A stretch of DNA of 64,000 nucleotides, from positions 36,456 through 100,455 of the forward strand of contig NZ_JACJVR010000054.1 of NCBI RefSeq assembly GCF_014212175.1, in the 5' to 3' direction. The number at the start of each line of letters is the position of its first letter. The stretch's first letter is position 1. Positions 19,689 to 28,620 of this stretch are shown in pieces. Both the position numbers and the translations under genes were made by a program. This stretch comes from Cohnella xylanilytica. Lineage in GTDB: Bacteria; Bacillota; Bacilli; Paenibacillales; Paenibacillaceae. Under the pieces are notes generated by a model. The model saw nothing but the letters and a program-made list of their open reading frames with translations. It was not told the origin of the DNA and did not search any database.

Positions 19689-21161
19689 CTATCCGCCTTC
19701 CTTCTTCAGCGCCGCCCTTCCGTTCAGCCGGCGCATGACGTCCCGGACGAGCTCCCTCTTGAAGCCCAGAATCAGTCCCGCGTACAGGACGATGCCGCAC
19801 GACAGCTGCAGGACGAGGATGAGCCCGTCCGAATTCAAGCGGCTGGCGGCGATGCCGAGGGCGAAGACGCCGGCCGCCATGAGCAGGCTGTACAGCGTGC
19901 CCGGCAGCATGCTTCGGCAGTAGGCCGCGAAGCAGTTGCCGATGGCGATCCGGATCGACTGGTAGTAATTCACGAGGACGATCAGCGCCTGGGCGATCAG
20001 GTACGCGTACGCGACGCCGATCGCGCCGCCGGCCTCCGCGCCGATCCAGAGGCTGGGGAGGAGAATCGCGAAGCAGATGAGGGCGTAATAGAATCTCGTA
20101 TTCGCCCTCCCGATCGCGAGCAGCAGGCTGTGCGTCGGAATGATGGCCGAGCGGACGAGAAGCATGATCGCCAGAATCTGGACCATGACGATGCTCTCCG
20201 TCCACTGCTCCCCGAACGCGAACGGCACGAGATAAGGAGCCGTCACCGCGAGCCCCAGATAGATCGGTCCGGCGACGTAGCTGATCATGGTCGTGATCTG
20301 CAGGTAGCCGCTGCGCAGCTGCTCCACGCGATCCTGGATCCTCGCGAGCAGCGGCAGCGAGATCTGGGAGATGAGCGGGCTCAGCTTCTGCATCGGCATC
20401 ATGCAGAGCTGGTAGGCGAACGTGTAGTAGCCGAGCTTCTCCGCGCCGATCATCCGCCCCAGGATCAGATAGTCGATGTTGGTCATGAACGACTGGATCA
20501 TCCCGGAGCCCATCTGGTAGAAGCCGAAGCTGAGATAGCCCTTCAAGTCCTTCCTGGAGAAGTAGAAGCTGGGCGCCCAGAGGCGCCAGCCCGCGAAGGC
20601 GAGGCACAGCGACTTGAACAGGGCGTTCGACAGATAGGAGGCGACGAGCGCGTAGACGCCGAAGCCCCAGAGCGCGCCGAAGAACACGGTCGCGAACCCG
20701 ACGACGTAGGCGGCGATGTCCACCTTGGCCAGATATTCGAAGCGCAGCTCCTTCTGGAACAGCACCTGGAACTGCTGGCCGATCGCCGGGAAGAAGCAGA
20801 GCAGCGCCATCCACCGCATCGGCCCGAGAAGCTCCGGCTCTCTGTAATAGAGAGCGGCGAGGGGCGCGAGCAGCCACACGATCGCCGCCAGGCCGGCCCC
20901 CGCCGCCAGATTCAGAATATAGAGGCTGGACAGCTCGTTCTTCGTCACGTTCTGCCGGTGGATGATGGCGTTCGAGATGCCGAAGTCGCTCATCGCGATC
21001 GCGACCATGACGACGACCATGATCATGCTGATCAGGCCGTAATCCTCCGGGGAGAGCATCCGGGAGACGGTGACGACCTGCGCGAGCTGGACGATCGCGG
21101 AGACGGCGGTGGCCAGGGTCGACCACTTGGCCGCGTTGATTCCTTTGGTTTTCAGAGACAT
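19689..21161 (-). CDS. Polysaccharide flippase (Wzx-like, MOP superfamily)
   Basis: 490 residues with 12 to 14 predicted membrane helices. The N-terminus ([47 protein letters not shown]) is typical of lipopolysaccharide or teichuronic-acid-type exporters. It should move lipid-linked repeat units across the membrane for the polymerase encoded at 31.4 kb. It is the last gene of the operon that starts with wzz near 29.4 kb. Confidence 0.88.
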   Translation of the reverse strand: MSLKTKGINAAKWSTLATAVSAIVQLAQVVTVSRMLSPEDYGLISMIMVVVMVAIAMSDFGISNAIIHRQNVTKNELSSLYILNLAAGAGLAAIVWLLAPLAALYYREPELLGPMRWMALLCFFPAIGQQFQVLFQKELRFEYLAKVDIAAYVVGFATVFFGALWGFGVYALVASYLSNALFKSLCLAFAGWRLWAPSFYFSRKDLKGYLSFGFYQMGSGMIQSFMTNIDYLILGRMIGAEKLGYYTFAYQLCMMPMQKLSPLISQISLPLLARIQDRVEQLRSGYLQITTMISYVAGPIYLGLAVTAPYLVPFAFGEQWTESIVMVQILAIMLLVRSAIIPTHSLLLAIGRANTRFYYALICFAILLPSLWIGAEAGGAIGVAYAYLIAQALIVLVNYYQSIRIAIGNCFAAYCRSMLPGTLYSLLMAAGVFALGIAASRLNSDGLILVLQLSCGIVLYAGLILGFKRELVRDVMRRLNGRAALKKEGG

Positions 21162-21198
21162 AAGCTTCCCTCATTCTTCGTCTGGTGTGCGCCGGGAG

Positions 21199-22479
21199 TC
21201 AGATGAACGTTCTCTTGAGGAAAAGGAATACCGGATGCGGAATCAAATCCACCAGCGCATGGAACCAACCGCGTTTCTTCTTGTACGACTGGAGATCGAG
21301 GCGTCCGAACCAATCGAAGAATTCCCGCGCTTCCTCGCGCAGCCTCTCGCGGTTGGCGACCGAACGGTTCCGGATCTCGTCCCAATACTCGACTCTCAGC
21401 TCGTTCCCCGGCAGCCACTTGGGCAGCTGCTCCTTCAGATGGCGGAACGTGTCCTCGTTCACGGGGAATCCGGCCTGCCGGGGGTCGACGCCTTCGGCGG
21501 ACAGCGCCGCGATCGTCCGCAGGCACTTCTCGCAGCGGCAGCAATTGCCGTAGCTCTTGTTCGACCAGCAGACCCGGACGTTCAGCTTCTGGCCGGTGGC
21601 GTGGACGTAATCCGCGATGAGCGCGACCTTGTCCTGCCGGGTCAGCTCTTCCCCCTCGAGCTGCACCTTCGTGCCGGACCACCGCAGCCGGTTGTTGATG
21701 AGCGTGTTCGAGCCGTCGGGAATCGCCTTCGCCAGCTTGGGCGGGAGCGCCGAAGGGACGTACAGCCGGCCGATGCCGAGCGAGTAGGCGAGCGGCGCGC
21801 ACAAGCCGACCATGCCGATGCCGTGCTGCACTCCCGGCCACCAGCCGTGCGTAAACCGGCCGAAGTTGAAGGCGATCAGCTCCTCGTTCAGGAACGTGCG
21901 CAGGCTCGACTTCACGAAGAGGCTCTCGATGCCGTTCGCCCGGCCGAACGCTTCGTTGTACCGCTTGACCTCGTGCCAGATATCCGGCTGCGAGAACCCG
22001 ATGTCCCCGCCCCAGATCGTAATGAAGTACGGATTCTCCCCCCGCCTGCGGAGGAACGTGCCGAGCGAATCGACTCCCCCGCTGAAAAAAGCGGCGGTCC
22101 TCTCCGGCCTGGCGGGAAGCTCGGCCTCCGGCACCTCCGTCAGCTCCCGGGCGGTCAGGCTGCCTCTGAACTTGATGCGCGGATAGAGCGAGGCGAAGGC
22201 CGCCTTCGCCGTCTCCAGGCTGTCGTGGAAGGCCCGGTCGAGCTTCCCGACGAAGACGTCCGCGCCGATGACCCAGGCGACGGGGCACAGATTCGCGAGC
22301 AGCGGAACGACCAGCAGGCCTTCGGGCACGGAGCCGACGTCCCTGTCGTACTCGACGAAGAACGGCTCTCCCGAGAAGTAGGGACGAACCTTGGAACCAT
22401 ACTCGACCTCGTAATGAACGGCGTTGCCGTTCACGACCTTCGCTTGCCGGACGACGATCCGATACGCTTCATCCGCCAT
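21199..22479 (-). CDS. PP-loop ATP-pyrophosphatase-like protein with a cysteine cluster
   Basis: 426 residues, no specific family recognised. The middle holds a PP-loop, FFSGGVDSLGTF, near residue 130, the ATP-binding signature of QueC, asparagine synthetase and related enzymes that adenylate a carbonyl. The C-terminal part has CWSNKSYGNCCRCEKCLRT near residue 306, a cysteine set like the zinc site of QueC. The N-terminal 120 residues have no match I know. It lies inside the EPS operon, between the flippase and a glycosyltransferase. An amide- or imine-forming step on a sugar is one guess. Precise function is unknown. Confidence 0.65.
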   Translation of the reverse strand: MADEAYRIVVRQAKVVNGNAVHYEVEYGSKVRPYFSGEPFFVEYDRDVGSVPEGLLVVPLLANLCPVAWVIGADVFVGKLDRAFHDSLETAKAAFASLYPRIKFRGSLTARELTEVPEAELPARPERTAAFFSGGVDSLGTFLRRRGENPYFITIWGGDIGFSQPDIWHEVKRYNEAFGRANGIESLFVKSSLRTFLNEELIAFNFGRFTHGWWPGVQHGIGMVGLCAPLAYSLGIGRLYVPSALPPKLAKAIPDGSNTLINNRLRWSGTKVQLEGEELTRQDKVALIADYVHATGQKLNVRVCWSNKSYGNCCRCEKCLRTIAALSAEGVDPRQAGFPVNEDTFRHLKEQLPKWLPGNELRVEYWDEIRNRSVANRERLREEAREFFDWFGRLDLQSYKKKRGWFHALVDLIPHPVFLFLKRTFI

Positions 22480-22647
22480 GCGTTTACTCCCCTCTCCTCC
22501 GTGTAAATCGACCTTGCTCTCTAACGGCTTAATGCAGCCTCGCCTCGTACCGCCGGCGGATGCGGATGCGGCGCCCGCGTCCCGCGCGGTTGCGGGCTCG
22601 CCCGGCTCCGGCTCTCTAGGCGCCCGCCGCCGGACGGCGCCTTCGCG

Positions 22648-23820
22648 TCATCGGACCCCCTCTTGAATCAGCTGCAGCGTCTCGCGGGCGCACGCGTCCC
22701 AGCTGAACGCGTCGGCCCGCCGGTAGCCCTTGTCGCGAAGCGTCGTCCGCAGCTCGGGATCGTCCATGACGCGGCCGATCTGCCTCGCGATGTCGTCCGG
22801 GTCGTGCGGGTCGAAGTACAGGCACGCTTCCCCGCACACCTCCGGGATGGAAGCGGCGCGCGAAGCGAGGATCGGCGTCCCGCAAGCCATCGCCTCGAGG
22901 GGCGGCAAGCCGAACCCTTCGTAGAAGGAGGGGAACACGAAGCAGGCGGCTCCTTCGAACAATGCCTTGAGCTCTTCGTCGCTCACGTAGCCGAGCCACT
23001 TGACCCGCTCCGAGCCGGACAGCTCCGCCCGCCCGAACACTTTGCTGTTGGAGGCGCCGGCGATGGCGATCTCGTAGTTGCGGTCCCCGAGCCGCTCCAT
23101 CGCGCGCAGGAGACCCGCGAAGTTCTTGTACGGGTTGCGGCTGCTGACCGCCAGAATGTAATTCTTCGGCGTGAGCCCGTGCTTGGCGTACACGCCGGGG
23201 TCCGCCTGCACCTCGCCGATGTGCTCCTTGCCGAGGGGCACGACCTTGATTTTCCTCTCGTTCGCTCCGCAATGGCGCATGATCTGGGACTTGGAGAACT
23301 GCGAGACCGTCAGGATGGTCTTCGCCCGCCTGCCCAGCCCGCCTTGGATGACCTTGTATGCGCTGCGGAAGGAGAACGTGAACGATTCGGGGTATTCGAA
23401 CACCGCGGTGTCGTGAATCGTCGCGATCTGGTTGCGCTTCGCCAGAGGGCCCGTGTTGCACAGGTTGACGAGAAGGCCGTCCCTCGCGTAATAAGGAAGC
23501 GCGAACTGCTCCCACGCGTGCCCGCGCAGCTTGCCGACCTTCTCCAGCCGAATGTGCTTAAGCTCCGGCTCGTAGAGAATGTCCGGGGGAGCGAGCAGCG
23601 TATACCGGTGTTCCCGGGCGCCGCCCCGTTCCCGGGAGCCCCCGCGTTCCGCCGGGCCGTTCCCCGCCTTCTCCTCTTGCCGGCCCGGCTTCTCTTCCCG
23701 CCGGCCCGCCGCCTGCCCTTCCGCGAGCATCCGGTCCCAGCGCTTGACCAGCTCGACCGCGTAACGTTGAACGCCCGTGATCGGCTGCGTCAGAAATCTG
23801 GCGTTAATATAAATGTTCAT
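22648..23820 (-). CDS. GT4-type glycosyltransferase with a charged low-complexity insert
   Basis: About 390 residues from the ATG at 23820 (MNIYINARFLTQPITGVQRYA), which has GAGAGGG just upstream and overlaps the stop of the previous gene in ATGA. The fold is GT-B. The donor-site motif is EGFGLPPLEAMACGTPILAS, as in mannosyl or rhamnosyl transferases of family GT4. Near residues 32-75 there is an insert rich in G, R, E and K (REEKPGRQEEKAGNG and RGGSRERGGAREH), absent from typical relatives. It may be a surface loop. Adds a sugar to the EPS repeat on the cytoplasmic face. Confidence 0.85.
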   Translation of the reverse strand: MNIYINARFLTQPITGVQRYAVELVKRWDRMLAEGQAAGRREEKPGRQEEKAGNGPAERGGSRERGGAREHRYTLLAPPDILYEPELKHIRLEKVGKLRGHAWEQFALPYYARDGLLVNLCNTGPLAKRNQIATIHDTAVFEYPESFTFSFRSAYKVIQGGLGRRAKTILTVSQFSKSQIMRHCGANERKIKVVPLGKEHIGEVQADPGVYAKHGLTPKNYILAVSSRNPYKNFAGLLRAMERLGDRNYEIAIAGASNSKVFGRAELSGSERVKWLGYVSDEELKALFEGAACFVFPSFYEGFGLPPLEAMACGTPILASRAASIPEVCGEACLYFDPHDPDDIARQIGRVMDDPELRTTLRDKGYRRADAFSWDACARETLQLIQEGVR

Positions 23821-24647
23821 AACATCCCTCTCAATCGGCCTCTGAACGAGTTCCAATAATACTTCGACCTCGAGAATTGCCCGACGGTCCCGTAGACCAT
23901 CGTTCCGGCCAGAGGCCTCGCCAGCATTCGGAGCTTGAACGCGATCGGATAATCGTGCTTCGAGACGACTCGGCCGAAGCCGCATCCGTACTTGTAGGCG
24001 CGGGCGATAATCTGCGGGGTGATCTGGCGCAGGGGATTGGCGTGATAGACGATGAATTCCGGGTAGTAGTATACTTTGAACCGCTTCAACGCCCGCAGCA
24101 CGTAGTCCGTCTCCTCGCCGGACAAGTAGATGGAGCCGGCTCCGACCCCGATCTCTTCGTCGAAGTCGCCGATATCGTCGGCGACCTCCTTCTTCAGGAA
24201 GATCGTGAAGGAGATCGCCCGGTTCCAGACGTTCATCTTGTCGACGTAGCCTTCCTCCGGGTCGAAGCTGCCGGCGGCGTCCTCTCCCCGCTCGTCGACC
24301 GACCGGCCCGTGACGACGTCCGGGGCGGGCTCCCGCCGGAAGTAGCCGACGGCCTGCTCGAGGACGCCCGGGGCGTACCAGCAGTCGTCGTCGGGGAAGG
24401 CCACGAGGTCCCCCGTCGCCCTGCGCATCCCGACGTTCCGGGCCCGGGACAGTCCCCGCTCGGAGCGAAGATGGAGCAGCGGGAATCGATTCTTATACTT
24501 CTCGATCAGCGGACGGAGCGGATCGCCGTCGTTCTGATCGACCAGAATCAATTCGAAGTTCCGGTACGTCTGAAGATCCAGCTTCTCGAGGAACCTCTCC
24601 ACTTCGGCGTACCTTTCCACCGTTGCCAAGATTAGAGATACTTTCAT
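23817..24647 (-). CDS. Family 2 glycosyltransferase
   Basis: 276 residues with a GT-A fold: MKVSLILATVERY, the first acidic motif LVDQNDGD and the metal-binding FPDDDCWY near residue 90. The ribosome site GGAGG lies seven bases before its ATG, which is inside the 3' part of the preceding gene. The shared segment is 155 bp, very long for bacteria. It transfers a sugar during EPS repeat-unit assembly; donor and acceptor are unknown. Confidence 0.87.
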   Translation of the reverse strand: MKVSLILATVERYAEVERFLEKLDLQTYRNFELILVDQNDGDPLRPLIEKYKNRFPLLHLRSERGLSRARNVGMRRATGDLVAFPDDDCWYAPGVLEQAVGYFRREPAPDVVTGRSVDERGEDAAGSFDPEEGYVDKMNVWNRAISFTIFLKKEVADDIGDFDEEIGVGAGSIYLSGEETDYVLRALKRFKVYYYPEFIVYHANPLRQITPQIIARAYKYGCGFGRVVSKHDYPIAFKLRMLARPLAGTMVYGTVGQFSRSKYYWNSFRGRLRGML

Positions 24648-25560
24648 GGAACCACCTCCAATCTTCCGCGAGGACGAACCGGATCGCCCTGCCGTAGCCG
24701 GCGGCCCTGTGGCGCAGCCGGGGGACCGCCAGCGCCCTCGCGAGCAGGCCGGAGGCGGTCCACAGGAGGGCCGCCCGCCGCCAGGCTCCCGGCTTGCGAA
24801 GCCGAAGCAGATGGTAATGGTTGGCGATCTCCGTGTACGCGACCTGCTCCAGCTTATCCCTGGACGCCGCGGATTGGCGGTGCCGCACCTTGAGGCCCGG
24901 GTCGATCCACATCTCCCCGCTCCGCGAAGCCCAGTAGGAGAGGTAGAGATCCTCTCCGAGACTGTATCCGCCGAGCCAGTCGACGGGCTCGAGCCCGAGC
25001 AGCGCGTCCGTGCGGAACGACATGTTGCACCCGAGCAGGAATTCCGTGCGGAACGGCTCCCGCCGCTCGTTCCACCTCGTCATCGAGCCGCCGTACCCGC
25101 TCGGCGACAGCCGGCCCGGATCGCCCGAGTCGTACAGAATCGCGCGCGCGAACAGGTTCCACAGGAAGTTGCCGCGGATCGCGCCGTCCGTTCCGCCGAT
25201 CGCGGCCGCTTCCGGATATCGGGCGTACAGCTCCCGGAGCCTTCGCAGGTAGCCCTCCTCCAGCTCGGCGTCGTCGTCGAGGAAGAGGATGCGGTTGAAG
25301 TCGGCCAGGCCGACGGCCTCGATTCGCGACAGCAGAAGCCCGGGCTGCCGCTTCTTGCGGTAGCGGAAGCGGCTAACGTTCCCGCCGAGCGCGTCGCTCA
25401 GCTCCGCGAGCTCGCTCTCCGAGAGCTCGCCGTCGTCGACGATCAGCACCTGCAGCGGATAGTCCGCCGACTGCCCGGCGACGGAAGCGACGCAGCGGCG
25501 AAGATCGTCAGGACGGTTGCGCGTGCAGATCGCGATAGTCAATCCCTGCCAATCGCTCAC
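24493..25560 (-). CDS. Family 2 glycosyltransferase with an extended C-terminus
   Basis: 355 residues. The GT-A domain shows TIAICTRNRPDDLRRC, LIVDDGE and the metal site LFLDDDAELE near residue 95. The last 52 or so codons overlap the next gene in another frame and read as a Arg/Ser/Glu-rich tail (GEVPREAGSS, SERRRSAPSAD). The tail looks like translation past a lost stop rather than a domain. Its own start overlaps the end of the pyruvyltransferase gene by 53 bp. Confidence 0.83.
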   Translation of the reverse strand: MSDWQGLTIAICTRNRPDDLRRCVASVAGQSADYPLQVLIVDDGELSESELAELSDALGGNVSRFRYRKKRQPGLLLSRIEAVGLADFNRILFLDDDAELEEGYLRRLRELYARYPEAAAIGGTDGAIRGNFLWNLFARAILYDSGDPGRLSPSGYGGSMTRWNERREPFRTEFLLGCNMSFRTDALLGLEPVDWLGGYSLGEDLYLSYWASRSGEMWIDPGLKVRHRQSAASRDKLEQVAYTEIANHYHLLRLRKPGAWRRAALLWTASGLLARALAVPRLRHRAAGYGRAIRFVLAEDWRWFHESISNLGNGGKVRRSGEVPREAGSSDVPELRIDSGRSERRRSAPSADREV

Positions 25561-26572
25561 GGACGGCCTCCTCCTCCCCGCTCCCGGGCGGCCGGGGAAG
25601 AACGGCCGTCGCGCTTTCTACGTCGCGAGTCCACTCGCGGTAATACCGGCCGTTCTTCCCGTAGCTGTTGTCCAACAGAACGTTCGGCTTGTTCATCAGG
25701 CAGGCCAGGATGTGGCCGTGAAGCCGGCTCGTCACGACGCGGCCGCTCCCGGCGTACTTGCGGATCGCCTTGTCCGTCAGGCGCCGCGCGAAGCGGCGCC
25801 AGAGCGGCCAGACCGGGAGCGCGTTGCGCAGCCGCCGGTCGAGGGAGCTCATCGCGACGAGAAGCCGGACGGCCAGCCGGTCTCCTGCGGAGAGGAGAAG
25901 CGGCCAATCCGTCGTCTCGTCGATGCGTTCGCCCGCGATGGCGGAGCCCTCCGCGCCCGACGCCTCGCCGTCCGTCCGGAGCACGCCGAGCACCCGCGCG
26001 AACCCGGCCCCGCCCGCTTGACCGGCTTGGCCGGCTCGGCCCGCGTCGATCGGATAGAGCTGGTGCGCCATGTCCGGCGACAGATACAGATTGGCGATAT
26101 GGCCCCGGGCCTTCTCGTAGGAGACCCGGTCGCGGACGAACAAGTGAAGATCCTGGTGGCTCCCGAGCAGCTCCATGGACCGCCTCTCGCTCTCCGCGTC
26201 CCGGAATTCGACCGTCTGGGGCAGGATGACGATCCGGTGATCCGGATAGCAGCGGACGATGTCCTCCCGCAGCCGCTGATACCAGGGGTACAGGTCTCCG
26301 AAGTTGCCGCCGCCGTGGCAGACGAGGATCCAGTCCCGGGGGATCTTGACGCCGGGGCGGAAGTTCACGCACGAATAGCGTCTCCGCACCCGGATCCGGT
26401 GTTCGGCGAAGAAGGCCTCCGTGCCCTGAAGGATCAGAAGATCCCCGATATTCTCGTGAAGGGGATAGTCTATGTAAGCGACCTGCGATCCGGGAGGAAC
26501 CGCCTCCGCGATCGCGCCCAGCCTCCTCTTCAGTCGTTCCATGGGATGTCGCTCCCGAATGACGGCTTCCAT
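25508..26572 (-). CDS. Polysaccharide pyruvyltransferase family protein
   Basis: About 354 residues from the ATG at 26572 (MEAVIRERHPMERL), with AAGGAGG six bases upstream. The frame is open further upstream, but that part is antisense-like and overlaps the next gene. Seen: the N-terminal YIDYPLHENIGDLLILQGTEAF split as IDYPLHENIGDLLI, the CHGGGNFGDLYPWY motif, VVTSRLHGHILACLM and DNSYGKNGRYY, all typical of the CsaB/EpsO group that adds pyruvate ketals to sugars. A G/A/Q-rich stretch near residue 180 is unusual. Pyruvylated glycans are the ligands of SLH domains, which the window also encodes. Confidence 0.85.
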   Translation of the reverse strand: MEAVIRERHPMERLKRRLGAIAEAVPPGSQVAYIDYPLHENIGDLLILQGTEAFFAEHRIRVRRRYSCVNFRPGVKIPRDWILVCHGGGNFGDLYPWYQRLREDIVRCYPDHRIVILPQTVEFRDAESERRSMELLGSHQDLHLFVRDRVSYEKARGHIANLYLSPDMAHQLYPIDAGRAGQAGQAGGAGFARVLGVLRTDGEASGAEGSAIAGERIDETTDWPLLLSAGDRLAVRLLVAMSSLDRRLRNALPVWPLWRRFARRLTDKAIRKYAGSGRVVTSRLHGHILACLMNKPNVLLDNSYGKNGRYYREWTRDVESATAVLPRPPGSGEEEAVRERLAGIDYRDLHAQPS

Positions 26573-26604
26573 TCGCTTCCTCCTTGCTCCCTCGAAGCTT
26601 CCCC

Positions 26605-27846
26605 TTAACCGGAGAAGCTCTTCTCCGCCGTCAAGGCGCGCGGCTCCCCTTGGAACGGCCTCGACCCGGACAGTCGCCCGCCGAAGTCGATGATCTGCTC
26701 CGCCTTCGTCCTCCACGACTGCTTGCGGGCCGCTTCGACGATTCGGCCTCTCGCGATCTCTCCGCGATCCAGCTTCCGCAGCACCTGACCCACCCGCTCC
26801 GCGAACGAGTCCGCGTCCTTGTAGAAGTAGAGGAAGTCCTCCCCTCTTCTTCTCAGCTCCGGAGTCTCCTTGACGACCGTCGGAAGTCCCGCGGCCGCGT
26901 ATTCGTACAGCTTCATGGGGCTTCGGCCCAGATTCGCCTTGTGGTCGGAGAGAGGAAGCAGCGCGAGATCCGCGTGCTGCAAGTAGGCGGGAAGATCGTC
27001 GTAGGCTTTGGCCCCGAGGAAAAACACGTTGCCCGGGAAGCCCTGCGTCCGGACGAACGCCGGATCGCAAGGGCCGATGACGACGACGCTGAGGGAGGGG
27101 GAACGCTCGGCGAGGCGCTTGACCGCCGCCATGTCGAACCGTTCGTCGACGGCGCCGGCATAGATCGCCCGCGGGCCCGGGATCTCCTTCAGATCGTCCG
27201 GCTCGGGACGGGCCCGCTCGAAGTGCGCGAACTCCACTCCGTTCTCCAGCACGATGGCGGGCATGTCGCTCTTGTGTCTCCGGGCGTTCGCGAGAACGGG
27301 CTCGGACGTCGCCACCACGCCGTGGGCGCGGCTGATGATCTCCTTCTCGGCGATCTCCACGGTCCGGTCCCCGTGCATGTCCGCGTAATTGTCCGTCGGC
27401 CGGTAGATGACGACCTTGGCCTTTAGCTGCTTCTCGATGCCGGCGAAGTAGGGCTGGTCGATGAGCAGCAGATCGACCTCGGAGAACCGGTACATGCCGA
27501 GCAGCTTGCGAATCGACGGGAAGGCGATGGAACGGACGAACAGATTGATTCCCGTTCGGCGGTAGATGGCGCTCGCGAGCGGCCACGGAACGAGCGACAT
27601 CGGAACGCCGTGGATCATGCGCCCGCTCTGCTTGCGGATGTTCCTCCATTGGGCGAGCCTATCCTTGATGGGCGGCTCCTTCATCTTCATCAAGTGGGCG
27701 GGCGTCACGGACGTGCTAAGATGGAGGACCCGGTGGCCCATCTTCGACATCTCGCGGGCCAGATGATGGGACCCGACCACGAAGGGGCCGCCGATATAGG
27801 TGTGGCTGACGAACAGGATATTGAGCGGTCTCGCCGGCGCTGTCAT
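26605..27846 (-). CDS. Glycosyltransferase (GT-B, TuaH/GumK-like)
   Basis: 413 residues. It begins NILFVSHTYIGGPFVVGSHH. The middle reads IDQPYFAGIEKQLKAKVVIYRPTDNY split over two strands, and the C-terminal donor domain has AGAVDERFD and SPMKLYEYAAAGLPTVV. This resembles TuaH-type and glucuronosyl transferases of EPS assembly. Start ATG has GAGGG eight bases upstream. Uridine-diphosphate glucuronate from the dehydrogenase at 57 kb is a possible donor. Confidence 0.8.
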   Translation of the reverse strand: MTAPARPLNILFVSHTYIGGPFVVGSHHLAREMSKMGHRVLHLSTSVTPAHLMKMKEPPIKDRLAQWRNIRKQSGRMIHGVPMSLVPWPLASAIYRRTGINLFVRSIAFPSIRKLLGMYRFSEVDLLLIDQPYFAGIEKQLKAKVVIYRPTDNYADMHGDRTVEIAEKEIISRAHGVVATSEPVLANARRHKSDMPAIVLENGVEFAHFERARPEPDDLKEIPGPRAIYAGAVDERFDMAAVKRLAERSPSLSVVVIGPCDPAFVRTQGFPGNVFFLGAKAYDDLPAYLQHADLALLPLSDHKANLGRSPMKLYEYAAAGLPTVVKETPELRRRGEDFLYFYKDADSFAERVGQVLRKLDRGEIARGRIVEAARKQSWRTKAEQIIDFGGRLSGSRPFQGEPRALTAEKSFSG

Positions 27847-27978
27847 CGGACGAACCCTCGCCGATTCGGCCGATAGGGCCGGGAATGGTACGATCTCACT
27901 CCAACTCCTCCTTCATGCTTATCTTTGTCTCTATCGCCGTCTCCGGCTCTCGTCACGTCTTCCCTGCCTCGCTGCCTC

Positions 27979-28620
27979 TTATCTCGCTTCGTTCAGCGCG
28001 ACTCCCAGAACGCGGGCGTTCACTTGCTCCAGCACGGACGCCGCCTTCCCGAGCGTCTTCTTCTTGACGGTTCCCTTCCCGGCGACCATCAGCACGCTGT
28101 CGCACTGGACCGCCATGATCTGCGCGTCGGCGAACGACAGGACCGCCGGCGTGTCGATCAGTATTACGTCGTACGAAGGCTTCGCTTCTTCCAGCAGTTG
28201 GGCCATCCTCTCGGATCCCAGCAGCTCCGCCGGGTTGGACGGAATCGGACCGGCCGGGAGAAGGGTCAGGTAAGGGATCGTGGTGGCGACGGCGACGTCG
28301 CCCAGCTCGTCTTGCCCTCCGAGCAGCGTGGACAAGCCGTGCCTGTTCGGGACGTCGAAGATCGATTGCTGGATCGGATCCCTCAGGTTGGCGTCCACGA
28401 GAAGAACCTTCTTCTTCGAATCGGCGAACGCCGCCGCCAGATTGGCGGCCGTCGCGCTTTTCCCTTCGCCTTGGGTCGACGAGGAGATCGCGATCGTCTT
28501 GATCCGCCGCTCCCCTTGGGCGTATTCGATGTTCGTTCGGAGGATCCGGTAGGCTTCGGATACGGCCGTGCCCGGACCTCCGTCGATGAACAGCTTGCTT
28601 CTAGGTATGGATCGTGGCAC
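27979..28620 (-). CDS. CpsD/CapB-family tyrosine kinase of EPS synthesis, no tyrosine cluster
   Basis: About 213 residues from the GTG at 28620, eight bases after AAGGGG; a GTG at 28629 is less well placed. The BY-kinase core is complete: Walker A SSTQGEGKSATAANLA near residue 48, Walker A' VLLVDANLRDP and Walker B VILIDTPAVLSFADA. The protein ends at VLGVALNEAR. The C-terminal string of tyrosines that is autophosphorylated in most relatives is missing. It works with the Wzz-type protein upstream, whose gene it overlaps by 20 bp, to control chain length and export. Confidence 0.88.
   Translation of the reverse strand: MPRSIPRSKLFIDGGPGTAVSEAYRILRTNIEYAQGERRIKTIAISSSTQGEGKSATAANLAAAFADSKKKVLLVDANLRDPIQQSIFDVPNRHGLSTLLGGQDELGDVAVATTIPYLTLLPAGPIPSNPAELLGSERMAQLLEEAKPSYDVILIDTPAVLSFADAQIMAVQCDSVLMVAGKGTVKKKTLGKAASVLEQVNARVLGVALNEAR

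Noticed and set aside
25508..27649. A single 713-residue fusion on the minus strand
   Set aside because: Its first half is an out-of-frame reading of the glycosyltransferase at 26605-27846; only the part from 26572 is a real gene.
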